A DNA stretch of 64,000 nt, from contig NC_135250.1 in NCBI RefSeq assembly GCF_964204865.1, positions 28,635,395-28,699,394 of the forward strand, read 5' to 3'. The stretch is from Styela clava (lineage: Eukaryota > Chordata > Ascidiacea > Stolidobranchia > Styelidae). The notes beneath the pieces are model-generated. The model did not search any database, was not told the DNA's origin, and saw only the letters and a list, made by a program, of their open reading frames with translations. Positions 1 through 13,132 of this stretch are shown here, in pieces. Every line of letters begins with the position of its first letter. Position 1 is the stretch's first letter. The position numbers and the translations under genes are program-made.

Positions 1-321
1 GTTCTAGATATCACTGTAAGAAATGACGTAATCCTAAAAGTCAACGAGAGCGTTTATATTCACGCAAGGGGGCAGTACATAAAGTAGAATGAAACGAAAG
101 TAAATAGCGCATTACGCAAATTCTATCTGCATCAATTGAAACTTATTCATTATTATCATATTACGATATCACGTGATTCATGTTATAAACTATATCGAGT
201 TATTCTTATGTAGTACACGTTTTCATGTACAATCAACATGGTCTATGAGTCGTAAGCCGTCATGACGTGAGCACGCATAAAAGATATACCATAATCCGTA
301 TTTCTAAGGAACGCTACTTTA
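1..321. other. Intergenic flank, no gene seen
   Basis: AT-rich sequence at the left edge of the window. I see no exon with P450 similarity, no long open frame and no repeat that recurs elsewhere in the window. Confidence 0.6.
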
Positions 322-860
<539 letters not shown>

Positions 861-1777
861 AAGCGAGATTGAATCTGCTCCAGATTTTGCATGTGCATTC
901 ATCATATGTCGGACCAGAAGCCTTTTGATTTTGAATGAATTATGTCGTATAATTAGCGAGTTATTAATTAATTAGTGATGGTACACAAGGTGTCATTATG
1001 GAGTAAGAGCGCTTTTTTGGTGGGATCCCCTAACTTTCGATCGATAAATCTTCGGTCTCTGACCGATATTCTCGTTAAATTTTGGAAGGTGCTTGCCGAT
1101 TTCAATCTTTAACAATTTGAGAAAAATGTTTATTGTGCGTTTCAGCATTTTCACGTCAGACTATACTTATATCGTAAATGTCGAGCAAAGTTTTAAAACA
1201 TGTATTGAACAAATATTTACGAAAATTTGAACCGTGTATATTCGAGGCAGACCAAATAACGCACACAATATACTCAGTCAGTCAATCGTTTATTTGTCGT
1301 CACAAAAAAAAAAATTAATAAAGTTATTTAATTTAGCGATTCGTAAAATTATATAAAACGTTTGCATTGAACTTATATATCGCAGACTCAGAGGAAACAA
1401 CGTATAACAAATTTATACTTATGTGTGAAAGTGTAATGACTTGCGCTTTGAACCTGATTAGTATGATATTCAACTAAGACATACTTAAGGCAATACGTTG
1501 GAGATTTTTAATTCACATGGATTGTATGTATTTCTCTAGAACTGTATATTTCTCCGACAATGCAGAAATGATAATTAGTTTGACTACGTAGTGATACTGT
1601 CGTCCTCTACCTATTGATTGTCTGCCGATCTTATGAACTATTCGGGGCTTTCAGGCCTTATCGTACTGTTACGAAACGCGACTATTTGCTTTATATATAT
1701 TTAAGTTTTACCTTTGTTCATAGAATATATCGTATATTTTATCGAAGGATTGACGTTATCTTAACGAAAACGAAAAT
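861..1777. other. 5' flank of P450 gene 1
   Basis: No coding exon recognised. A short hairpin-like sequence (ATCTC ... GAGAT, about 850-868) borders the microsatellite. The last 100 bp hold a TATA-like stretch. Confidence 0.5.
1690..1702 (+). promoter_or_regulatory. Candidate TATA box of P450 gene 1
   Basis: The motif TTTATATATATTTAAG lies about 80 bp upstream of the chosen ATG at 1778. Position and composition fit a core promoter, but TA-rich motifs are common in this AT-rich DNA and there is no transcript evidence. Confidence 0.25.
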
Positions 1778-4700
1778 ATGTCTTGGACTGCCTCTTTCGA
1801 TTACGCTACGAGTTTTGTTGGTGTTTCGACCTTTATATTCTGCTTCTATATGATGAAAAGACCAAAGGGTTTCCCACCTGGTCCTTATGGACTTCCAATT
1901 GTCGGGTATATCCCATTCATTGGAATAAATCCCGGAGAAACTTTGCGACAATTGAAGGAAAAATATGGATCTGTGATGTCTGTACAAATGGGGCGAGATG
2001 ATTGGGTTATATTGAATGACTTCGACACTATTAACGAGGTAAGAATTGACAGTATTTGTTTTATTTGAACGCAGATTAAAAATTGAAAGTTCGAACTACA
2101 TGCAAACAACGTCGGTAAATGGGATTATTTTGAATATGTCGAAACGAGTAGTATGACGTTTGTAAATTATAATTCACTTTCTTTTTACAGGCACTCGTGA
2201 AACAAGGAGATAAATTTTCTGGACGTCCAGAAAATTATGTTTTTGATCTTATAACAACAGGTCGTGCTCTAGTCACTAGAGATTTTGGATCTATTTGGAA
2301 AGAGTTGCATAAGTTTGGATTGATGACTTTAAAAGGGTAAATATTTATACAAACTATTATTGTAGAACAATTTTCGACTGATTTTTACATGACATTACAC
2401 GTCTTTCATTTTCACGACTGATTTTTACATGACATTTTCTCACGCTTTTGATTCTGATTATGTAATCCCACACTCATTCCTGAAAAATGAAGTTCAATAT
2501 TTCATTGGGGCTGCAGTTTTTCGGTTCACCATGGCTTACCCACATTTTTGCAAACTGATCCCAACTTGTGGGGAGTAAATTGAAACCGATATATTTTAAT
2601 CTGCGATTGAGACCAAATCAAGTTAACGCTTTAACAAAGTTAAAAACAGTGATCGCATAAATCGCTAATTTTGCCGATTTATGTTCACCGGTATCCCGCC
2701 GAAAAGCAGCTAGACATCGGTCTCCCCAAAAAGTGAATAAATGAGAGGGATAAGACCCTTTCTAATAAATCAAAATCTGTCTTCCGAACATAAGCAGTTC
2801 ACTATGAAAAAAAATTCAGATTTGGTGTCGGCAAGAAAGGAATGGAGGCAAATGTTATCGAAGAAACACCTTTTCTAATAGAAAATTTGACAAGTAAAAA
2901 CGGACAAAGATTGCATGTATGATACTATTGTCATACTTAATCCTTGATAAATATGATAAAATGTAGGAAATAAATGTGAATTTGATTTTTTTTGATAAAT
3001 GAATGTTGATAATAGTCAATCAAAATTCTTTTTTAATTTAATAAAATATAAAAGTTGGAGTCACTATTTGGTCATTTGAATTCAATTTTCAAAACGATTA
3101 TCTTACTTATCAAAAAGTACTACAAAAACGAGATATCAATTAAACAATACCTTTAATCTAGTATAATATTTTTAAAACGATGTGAGTCATCGTGTTCCAA
3201 TATGTGAGCATCACTCACTTTCTTCCTTTAAATTTGTATTCAATTTTCTTGTTTATATTTTAGGCGAAGCTATTTCTAGCTGTGTCAAATATTATTTGCC
3301 GAGTCATATTAGGTTCGAGGTTTGAATATAATGACAAAAAATTCAATCACATGCTGGAAATCGTTCAGAAATAGTAAGTTTATACTAATTTTGTTTATAT
3401 AATTTTTGTTGTAAATTTCGGATTTTTTTACATCCACGTCATTTGCCTCAAAATGTCCGCAAACTGAAATTCATTGATAAGTTATGAGCTGCTATCATAT
3501 GATTCCGTCATAGGATTTCCAATCTATTACAATCCGGGTGGGGAGCAGGGATGAGAATTTAACGCGTGAGATATTACATGTGCTGCCAACATAGCAAAGT
3601 CTGTCGCATTGTACGCTTGGCCATTGCGCTAATGTAACGTTTAGTGTTGATCAGGTAATTTTGAATTCATGCCGATCTATATGACCTGCCGGGAACCCCG
3701 GAAGTTCTTAAAGTTGTAAACTTTACCAATACAAATGACATTCCTGATCTAAAATTAACATAAATAAGAAGATGATATGTTCAAATGGTGGAAAAATGTA
3801 GTTAGAAATATAAAATGCCAAATTAATTCTCTTAAAAGTGATTCAAGAGTCTTACTTCACACTAACACAAATATATTTCTGTAACGTTTCGTCTGACCAA
3901 GGTCAGACTTCCTAAGCTTACATAGTTCTTTATTTATATATATAGTTTATACATATATTTCGCTCTAAGTATTTATAGTCTTATAACTTTGGTACTAAAG
4001 TGATCGCCCGTAACTTTCAGAGATCGATGCATAATATCTCCGATAGTGTGTGCGTGACCATGATTTGTGCGAATTTTCACATACATGTTCATATAACTAA
4101 TTTTTAACAATGAAGAACGATAAAAATATGATAGTATCCATTGATATGCGGGGAACTACTAAATACAACGCAAAAAACATCCCTCTACTAGCAGTCACTG
4201 CTAAGTCCGGGGCCCCTATTTTAGCAGTAAGATTTATTATATATATGCAACATCGCCTATCAAATTTATTACACCCCGGTAATACTGTAATTATTACATC
4301 TACAGTGCCGAAAACACAACGCATTCCAAACTCTTGACAGCGTTGTCATTGGCCCCACTGTTACGATTCTTCCCGCCATTCAAAGGAGTTGCAAAGATTA
4401 CCAAAGATGATTCAAACAGTATGTTAGGTAAGATATATTTTAGTATTTGGTTGAAATAATTCTATTTGCATCTTGAATTCAAACGTTGATCTAGCATTCA
4501 CTCGGTTCTTCACAATTTAGTGGACAATTTGTGATCAACGGAATTCACTGAAACACGGTTGAGCTTGTCACTCGTCCCACATGTATAGGATTGTACACTA
4601 CCTATAATTTTGACATACACGAAAATGTGCGAGACTTGTTCTTTATTTTTGGTATAAATTGTTGTTATATCCAGACACTGAAATATTGTAATAAACTGTG

Positions 4701-7011
4701 AAAGAGCAGATAAATTACCTATTAATATGGCAAAACTGAGTTGTTTTATACGACCTTTTATTCAAGGTATACGGTACAATCATTCACTGCTAAGTATTGA
4801 GCTAGTTTATTCTAAAAGAACCAAAACCTTCCGGTTTGAAATTGTCCACAAAATTTCTTACACCCTGGGTGAGGTGATGGAAACGGGATTTGATTCCCAG
4901 ATTTTCGATCTAAAATACCAACTTAGTTTAGTCGAAAGCCTACAGTCTTAGGACATCGCACCGAATTTAACACATTGTGTGGTTTTAGGTTACTTACGTG
5001 AGATAGTCGAGAAGCACGAATCCAACTTTGACGAAAACGACATTCATGACTTCATTGATGCCTTTCTAGTTGAGATGAAAAGAAGCAAAACGAACAATAA
5101 AAGCTTCAATGTGAGTTGTGTTCGCTCTAATTCAAGTATTCTAATAAAAACATTCGTCATTTGTTTGCTCGAATCTTTATCTACGGCCGATCGGTGATTG
5201 ATGAAAATACCAAAGAAAAATATTTATATATATTTGTTTGAAATTTAAGATTTGAGCATGAAAAAACTTAAAAATATTTTTGCGTAAATGTAATCTCAAT
5301 TAGATTGGTTCATGATGCAAGAAAATTTCTTTCTCGAAACACCAAACTTGTCATGACTGACTTAAAAAAATCTGATCGATCGTTTAAAATTTTATTTGTA
5401 TATTCTTTCATATAATATATAGTCCAAACATATTACCAACAATCACTAGTTTTTAAATATTATATTTAGAAACAAATGCTCATTCAATTCATTCGAGATC
5501 TTTTTGACGCTGGATCAGAAACAACAAGCACAACCTTAGCATGGGCACTGTTGTGCTTTGGAAATTATCCAGAACGCCAAGAACGAATAGCAGATGAAGT
5601 TATGAAAACACTGGGTAGGAAGAAAAACTTTTAGCCAAATTTTCCATTTAATCACAGATTGTGTTCATTTAAATTCAAAAATTCCATTAAAATTTAATGT
5701 GAAATTCATTCGAACATTAATTTATCATAGCTACGATTATAAGGAACGGACAAATACTTATTGAGATATTACCCTACCAATGTTAACGGAATGGTATTCT
5801 AAACTTTTTGATCTTTAATAAATTGCTTTAGTACCTAGTACTCATGCTTCGTATTCAAATACTTTATCTTGAAATCGAAGATTGAGGCAATATCTTATGG
5901 CAATCTTTTTATCGAGGGTCTTAATTTAGTTTATCTACTTAATCGAAAACAAATGTGAGAAAGAAATCTAGAATAGAAAACAATAAAATGATGAACTGGC
6001 GGAATAATTATGAAAATTATCATTTGTTAAATAGTGTTTGCTTATTTTAATACTAAACAAAATTTCACCATCATTCAACAGGTGAAGACGGTGTACCAAG
6101 TATGAAACATCAAAATGAAATGCCTTATACATGTGCTTTCATACATGAATTAATGAGACATCGAACGTTAGCCCCATTGAGTGTATATCACAAGACCAAC
6201 GAAGAAGCGACTCTTGATGGATACACAATTCCTAAAAACACGACGGTATGTAGTGGATAAAAAAATTCCTTCAAAAGTGTTTACCTCAAAAAGACTACAT
6301 TAATGATGCTATGCACGCAAATGATGTGGTTGCTGAATTTAAATCTTAGAATAAGTCTCGTGATATTCAAGTTGGCAACAAATATTATACAGAACAGTGG
6401 AACCAATCAACTGCGTACAATGAAAATTTTTTGTAAAATATTTGGCAGATGATGTAAATGATGAACAACTATTATATGTGTATAATTTCGCATTTTATTG
6501 ACTGCTAAAGGTCTTGCTTTGATAAAATTCTACGAAATATAAATAAAAACCACATTTAGAATATAGAATATAAAATTGGTGAAATAGAAAATATAATTGT
6601 AACGTTGAAACAATTACAACAAAAACTATTTATACATGAAATAAGCTTGTCAATCGTTAGTGACTTATATTGAACTTATTATTAATTTTTCAGGTCGCTC
6701 CCAATCTATGGGCTGTGCATTTTGATCCCAAACACTTCGAAAACCCGGAAGAATTTCGACCTGAGAGATTTCTCGACCGTGACGGAAAATTCGTCAAATC
6801 AAATCACGTGATCCCCTTTTCAATCGGCCCTAGAAGTTGCCTAGGAATACAACTGGCCAAGATGGAGATTTTCATCTTTCTAACTGGAATAGTTCAAAAG
6901 CTGAAGGTTTTGCCCGACCCAAAGAAACCCCTCCCGTCCTTCCATGACGGTGGTTTCAGCCTAGTCACTTACCAACCGCGTGATTTTGAAGTTATTTTTG
7001 AAAGACGCTAA
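1778..7011 (+). CDS. Cytochrome P450, CYP2-like, gene 1 (9 exons)
   Basis: Exons: 1778-2038, 2191-2336, 2820-2916, 3264-3373, 4306-4427, 4989-5110, 5470-5614, 6082-6245, 6694-7011. They join in frame to 494 residues with GT-AG junctions, a normal CYP2 length. Residues about 11-26 form an N-terminal membrane anchor, followed by KRPK and the PPGP hinge (33-36). Heme contacts include FSGRP (96-100). The C-helix has W123 with His127 where WxxxR is usual. The I-helix reads AGSETT (300-305) with the normal acid E303 and Thr304. ExxR is E357-R360, PERF is 412-415, and the heme loop FSIGPRSCLG places the thiolate Cys at 438. Expected role: an ER-bound, NADPH-P450-reductase-dependent monooxygenase with unknown substrate. 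It is the most diverged of the five genes and the only one with the standard I-helix acid. A possible poly(A) signal ATTAAA lies at 7135-7140. Confidence 0.93.
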
Positions 7012-7395
7012 ATGACTTGCGATATATATCTTGTACATAAGAACATTATAAATCGGATGCTTTAGTCCAGAGGGTCGTAACTTGAACAATTTAGTAAACG
7101 TTTATCACAGATTCCTAGAATCCTGTAACTTTTCATTAAAATCAGTGATGAATATTGCTCCAATCTCTGACTAGTTAGATACCAGCAGCTTTACCAGCAG
7201 AAATTTTTTATATTCTTTTAAATAGTCTTATTTTTAAATTCCTACATTCGTCCACTTGCTTTATTCTTTCATTACCCTGAGCAAAACAGAACTTGAATTT
7301 TAATTACTCCACAACTTGTGATTTGTTTGATGTGGTTTCAAATGTATATATTTCACTGTATGAAAATTATGAATATTTTATTTACAAAAGTTTAA
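7012..7395. other. 3' flank of P450 gene 1
   Basis: Non-coding, AT-rich. Contains ATTAAA at 7135-7140, about 125 bp after the stop codon, a plausible polyadenylation signal. Nothing else seen. Confidence 0.5.
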
Positions 7396-9423
7396 CTTTG
7401 ACTTTGAAATAACTGGTGTTTCACTTAGATAAAATTGACATTGAAGAAAGCTCCGGTGATAAACGAATTCAGATGTATGATTCGGTATTCATTAAAAAAT
7501 AAATTCCCTTAGGTAGTATATAAAATTGATAGTTGTATCATGAAATGACATTCCAACAATTTTTTGAGAAATCAAAACAGGTCAAATTTTGGAATTTGGC
7601 AATAAACTGTACATATTTATGTAAACATGGATGCAAGTAGACTAAATAAATATGTTTTCAGCATTTACCGTCAACGCAAATTAATGCACTACATTTTGCA
7701 GACGTCAAACTAACATATGTGATTAACTGTTGACCTCCGCCCTTGCCGGGCCGTCAACAAGTTCTGAACAATTTTCCAAACAAAGTAATGTTCTGTGTTG
7801 CAATACCTACATTTTTTTTTGCAGCAAAACTTCTTACAGCAAAACTTGATACATATCAATAATTTATAAATACCAATTTTATTTAATTAACTAATATCAT
7901 GGTGTATGAAGTCAGAAAATATAACTATGTTGTTGGAAATTGAAATATGTAATGTGGCTCATTCAAAATCAAACGAAACTTAGTTATTGCAAATACATAG
8001 AATCAAAATGAAATCAAAATGTTTCAAAACGAAATGGAATCGAGTACATTTACGAGTATTGTAAATACTATTGATACCATCATGAATTCGTAACAAATAA
8101 AGTCGAAGTTCACGACTCAGCAACCCTTTGCTTTATTTACCTAATTTATGTCGTTGAAGTATGGAGTGACCCCAAAGAAAACAGAATCCATAAATTTCCT
8201 AATTATAACAACAAAAATGAAGAAAATTGACTTATAACTCAAACTTTTGTTAGTGTATAAATTCAGTAATCTTGAATTGTTTGCAAAAAAGGGGATTTTT
8301 TCTATGGAATATATTTTATATGGCCTAATCAGGTCCGTTTTGTTTTTAAATTTCACGATCGATCGATTGGATAATACGTACGAAAATAATTCCTATAATA
8401 AGATATGCGACTAAATGTCGACACATTGTATTTTGTTAGCAATTTTTCTTTAACCATCCATACTTTCAAAGTGTTCAAATACTTTTTTTATATAGGAATT
8501 GTTGTTAAACCACGACAATGCACGAATGAACAATTCAAAATAAGATAATTACTAATTTTGAACCTTCAAATAGCCGTCATGTTCTTCGATGTTTTGCAAA
8601 AATAGTGATGCAAACTTGTTTTAAACAAGAATTGAACAACATTACTCATTGTTAGTATTCACATATAATCTTGACAATTTGCATAGAATTTTAATTTTTG
8701 TTTTTCAATCAATCTATTGTTAGTATTTAGTAGTTGATAAAAGCCAAACTAAAGCTAATTCTTGATTTTAGATATGACCTTGAGCTAAATACTTGAATAA
8801 ATTTTGAGGTCATTTATTTTGATTGAGTTTAATGATTTTTTCTAAACATTAAATATCTTGATATCAATTTACTGCTATTGCTTTGTAAGATGCTATTGAC
8901 GTTTTGAGGAATATTTTAAGGATTTTAGTTTTACTGTAAATTCGTTTATCGAGTGCAAGTAACTATCCTGTTCAATATATAAAAGAAACTGGCACTTTTT
9001 CTGTTGAAAAAAATTAAAATTGAAATGGGAAGTAATGTAAAAAGTATTAAATGTTTCATTTGCAAAAAAATATATTTGTCATTTGAAATTGTGCAACATT
9101 ACATTACTTTTTGTGAATGATAAATAGCGACCTCTCGTGACGGTTAGGTATCAAATTTGAGCAACATTTTCATGGAGGATTTTGGCCATCATTCTCATGG
9201 AATCCAATAATACATCTAATAATATTAAATTATTGAACTATTTGAAAACTGATATTGGAATTTTAACGACATCGCCCATTGTTATTAGTTGGATAGTACG
9301 GATGAGATGGGAATTAGGGAAAACACAGTTTTGTAGGTTTTGTAGGTTCTGGAAATAAAAAGACATCCAACACAAATGTGACCATTTCATTCCTGCGCAT
9401 TGATCCATAAAACTTTGGAAGCA

Positions 9424-9471
9424 ATGATTTCACCTAATCTTGGAAGTTAAGCTGCTAATGTCTGGTCCACA
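9424..9471 (+). repeat. 5S rRNA-like relic (diverged)
   Basis: Counterpart of 12119-12170 in the tandem copy. It keeps a recognisable 'TGGAAGTTAAGC' followed by 'TCTGGT', matching the internal control region of 5S rRNA (GGAAGCTAAGC ... CCTGGTTAG). It is too diverged to be a working 5S gene. A 5S-derived SINE or 5S pseudogene is the likely source. Confidence 0.35.
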
Positions 9472-9494
9472 CGTAACGTAGCAATATATTATTT

Positions 9495-9570
9495 GGTACT
9501 ATCGCACTGTGTGTACCAGATAGGCTTAAATCATAATTTTATTCCGATTTTCCTTATTTTAGTTCTAGGA
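9495..9570 (+). mobile_element. Truncated MITE end
   Basis: Begins GGTACTATCGC and runs through 'TGTGTACCAG', 'CATAATTTTATTCC' and 'TTATTTTAGTTCTA', matching the left half of the window's MITE family, then stops at 9570. The tandem copy carries a MITE starting at the corresponding place (12191), so the insertion predates the 2.2 kb duplication. Confidence 0.6.
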
Positions 9571-10192
9571 TTAAATCGAAAGTTTGGCTCCAAAGTGACT
9601 TTGAAAAAACTGGAAAAAGTGTTTTAACTGCCACTTAGATAAAATTAACAATAAGGAAAGCTCCGATGATAAACAAATTCAAACATATAATTCGGTATTC
9701 AATAACAAGTAAATTCCTTTTGGTAGTATATAAAACTGATTATTGTATCATGAAATGGCATTCCAACAGTTTATTGAGAAATCAAAATTGGTCACAGATT
9801 TTGGCATTTGGAAATAAACTGTACACATTCATGTAAACATGGGTGCAAGTAGACTAAATAAATCTTTTTTCAACATTTACCTTCACGCGAATTTATGCAC
9901 TACATTTTGCAGACGTCAAACTAACATGTGTTATTAGTTGTTGACATCCGTCCTTGCCGGGCCCTCAACAAGGGCTTATTGAGGTTCTGAATATGTTTCG
10001 TGTTGCAATACCTTCCAAACTTTGCTTTTTGCAGCAAAACGATTTACTGCTAAACCTAATAAATATTAATATTTTATAAATCACAATTATATTTAAATAA
10101 ATAATTTCATGGTGCAAGATGTCAGAAATATATAAATATGTTGTTGGATATTGAAATCTGTAACGTTGTTCATTTTTCTTTAAACTAATTAC

Positions 10193-10406
10193 GGCGCTGC
10201 AGAAGTGTGTGTACCAATATGGAGGAAACAAATTTTATTCGCCTACTTTACATCAAGTTATGTAAAGCGACTGTAGCCTATGGGCAGTGGGTATATTCAC
10301 TTGGCTAACACAGACACATCTCTAACTCGTAATAGAACTAAAATAAGAAAAATCAGAATAAACTTAGGGCCTAAACCTAATCTGGTACACACACTACGGG
10401 GGTGCC
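10193..10406 (-). mobile_element. MITE, variant subfamily
   Basis: Ends are GGCGCTGC and GGGGGTGCC, with family landmarks 'CTCGTAATAGAACTAAAAT' and 'CCTAA...GGTACACACACTACGG'. An internal block ('TCGCCTACTTTACATCAAG') is shared with the element at 12191-12397, which lies in the opposite orientation. The flanks CTAATTAC and TTAATTCC could be a decayed 8-bp target duplication. Copy 1 of the tandem duplication lacks this insertion, so it came after the duplication. Confidence 0.7.
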
Positions 10407-12118
10407 TTAATTCCCACTGGTTTAGTAAAAAGTATAAAAAGCTTAGCAAACTGCAAAGTAATTGCAGCAATTCCAGAAGCTACCCAAAAATTACCGCAAA
10501 TCTTCAATGCAAAACGCATGAAATCAAAATGAAAAAAAAAATGTTTGAAAATACCCAACTGAAATCGAATACCTATACAAATGGAGTAAGATTGTAACCC
10601 TCATGAATTAGTAACAACCAATGAAAAAATATCCGACTCAATAACCTTTTGTTTTATTCATTTAGTTTATATCGTTGAAGTATTGGGTGACCCAAAAAAT
10701 ATTTAGTGAATTACCCAATTACTTCACAAACATTAATAATATTTTTTTTATAACTCTAGCTTCAGTAATCTAGGATGCTTTACATATGAGCTCTAATTTT
10801 TTTTTTTACGATCGATCGGTTGTATGAACCTAGAAGAATACTCGCGATAATTATTTGCGACTAAATGTCGACTCATTGTATTTTGTCATCATTTATTCCG
10901 TGAGCATTCATATTTTCAGATTTGAGGCTTTTATTTCAAACCACGACATTGCACGAATAAACAACTTATATCAAAATAATTGATGATTTTAAATGTACAA
11001 ACAGTCTCCATGTTGTGCGATATTTTGCAGAAATAGTTAGGCAGACTTGATTTAAACAAGAGTTGAACAACCTGACTCAAATTCCAAAAAACACATAAAC
11101 TGGACAATTAGCATGGATTTAGATTTTTTTTTTCGATTCATTCATTGTTTGTATTTAGTAGTTGATAAGATCCAAACTAAAACTACTTTGATTTTATTTG
11201 TGCTGTTGGGTTTGGTGTAAAAGTTTTTTTTTTGCTTTTTTTTAATATTGGAACAAATTTTGAGATCAATTATGTTAATTGAGTTGAATGACTTTCTCTG
11301 TATAGTAAATATAATAATCTCAATTTAATGTTATTACTTTGCTAGTAATTTTAATTTTGTTAGATGCTCATGACGTTTTGAATAAGTAATAAGTATCATC
11401 GTCAATTCATTTATCGAGGGCGCGAAACTTTCCCGTCCAATATGTAGAAAAAACTAGCGCTTCTCTCTAGACAAAATTACCAAATTCCTATTTAAAATTC
11501 AGTTTAACGTGACAAATTTGAATTTTCTATCTACAAAAAAAAAATCTAGAATTTTTGGATAAAATTATAAGTAAATATTTTTCATTTTATGTTGCGTAAC
11601 GTTATGTATTAAAATTTATGTTAGGATTTTAAAATTTTGTTACACTGATAAATAACGACTTCTCGTGATGATTAGTTGTCCAAGATTGTCCAATACTCAA
11701 CATTTTTATGACGGATCTAGGGCATCATTAATTCGTTTTCATTGAGATGATAAAATACGAGTGTTAAGATTCAATGATAAAATTAGAGTGCCAAATAGCT
11801 AATTTGACAACATTTTGACAATATATCTCATTTGCATAATAACCCTAGACATGAGCAAATTCTATATTGCAACTATATGAAAACTTATATTGAAATTTGA
11901 ACGTCATCGGCCATAATTATTAGTTGGATAAGACGAATGAGATGGGGATTACTGGGAATACCCAGTTTTGAAGGTTTCATCGATTTATCACAACCATAGC
12001 CATGTTTTGTTGTACAGTCTCATAAACTTGGATTATTTGGGTATTACAATTCAAAAGACATTCAAAACTAATGTGACCATTTCCATTTTGCGCATTGATC
12101 CATAAAACGTAGCAAGCA

Positions 12119-12170
12119 GCGATCTCCCCTGATCTTCGAAGTTAAGCGGATAATGTACTGGTCTATACCT
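12119..12170 (+). repeat. 5S rRNA-like relic
   Basis: Contains GATCTC, CTGATCT and 'CGAAGTTAAGC' followed by 'CTGGT.TATACCT', in the order and near-spacing of the middle of eukaryotic 5S rRNA (including its A-box region). The outer stem halves are not recognisable, so it is not a functional 5S gene. It most likely derives from a 5S-headed SINE or a 5S pseudogene. Confidence 0.45.
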
Positions 12171-12190
12171 ATCCGAGCAATAGATTATTT

Positions 12191-12397
12191 GGTACTTCCG
12201 TAGTGTGTGTCACAGGTTAAGCTTAAGGCATAATTTCATTCTGATGTTTCCTATTTTAGTTCTATTACGAGTTCGGGACTGTCTGTGTCAGTCAAGTGAA
12301 TATACCACTTGCCCATAGGTTTAAGTCCCTTTACACAACTTGATGTAGGCGAACATAATTTATTACCTCGATATTGGTACACACACTTCTTGAGTGC
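12191..12397 (+). mobile_element. MITE, variant subfamily
   Basis: Starts GGTACTTCCGTAGTGTGTG and ends near CACACACTTCTTGAGTGC. It has 'TTTAGTTCTATTACGAGTTCG' in two overlapping parts and the internal 'ACTTGATGTAGGCGAA' shared, inverted, with 10193-10406. No transposase frame. Confidence 0.65.
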
Positions 12398-13132
12398 TTA
12401 TCGTGCTTGAGTGATTATTCTTTGTGGTTCGAGTTATAAATTCATGTGCCATGTTTGCACTTGTTGTTTGCATGTCTGCCATAGCAGAATAAGCAAATAT
12501 ACCAGCTTGCATAAGCTGAACAATATCGTGTCTCCGTCTGCATTTGTTGCGAGGAATTTTTAAAAGTCATTGTTGGGTTAATTCAATGTACTATAAATGG
12601 TGTGTAGAGCATTAGAATTTAAAATCGAATGGTTTTAAAATTTATTCATTTTTAGGTATGTTTGAAGACCTGAAACTACTATATGAACAGTAGTGATAGT
12701 AGAGTTAGTATCGAGCAGAGACTTGGTTTTATACAGTATCGAGATTCAATGCTTTAAAACAAGTTGTTTTTGGTATAGAACTTGCTAACAATACGTTCTC
12801 TCATTTCATATAACTCATGCCGAAATAAAAAATGATCTTAAAAACAAGTTCGCTGATTAGAACGACATTCAAAGAATTCGCGTGAACCTTTGCTACCCCG
12901 TTTGATCCCAGGGCCGTTTATATTTATAAATAAATTGATCGCTTGACAGAAACATCAGTGGATGAGTATTGAGTCAAATTTTACGAAGAGAGAGTAGTTT
13001 AAATATTATCTTACCTGATGCCTGATGCGTATCTATTAGAAATAGATATATATCATTAATATCCCACGTTTGAATTTTATCCAGGTTTTGATAATCTATA
13101 ATCAAAAGAGATATAGATTACTAGAAAACAAG
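12398..13132. other. 5' flank of P450 gene 2
   Basis: No repeat or other gene recognised. A TATAAATA motif at about 12925-12932, roughly 200 bp upstream of the start codon, is a weak promoter candidate. Confidence 0.4.

Larger units (their letters stand above)
7396..9595. repeat. Intergenic tandem duplication, copy 1 (~2.2 kb)
   Basis: Diverged tandem duplicate of 9596-12260, with a period near 2.2 kb at the left end. Landmarks shared in order: 'CACTTAGATAAAATT' at 7422 and 9631, 'GCAAGTAGACTAAATAAAT', 'TGCACTACATTTTGCAGACG', 'GACTAAATGTCGAC', the 5S-like relic, and the start of a MITE. No P450 exon or convincing gene was found. The frame at 8141-8356 on the minus strand is not conserved in copy 2. 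Confidence 0.75.
9596..12260. repeat. Intergenic tandem duplication, copy 2
   Basis: Second copy of the unit described for 7396-9595. It is longer because a MITE inserted at 10193-10406. No coding exon recognised. The 105-codon frame at 10280-10597 starts inside the MITE and is rejected. Confidence 0.72.

Noticed and set aside
4097..4337. 75-codon frames on both strands
   Set aside because: They lie in intron 4 and the start of exon 5 of P450 gene 1. Only the exon 5 frame starting at 4306 is used by the gene.
4727..4951. 74-codon plus-strand frame
   Set aside because: Lies in intron 5 of gene 1, ends before exon 6, and has no counterpart in the paralogues.
13070..13132. Upstream in-frame ATG for gene 2
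   Set aside because: It would add 21 polar residues ahead of the membrane anchor, which the paralogues lack. The ATG at 13133 matches their N-termini.
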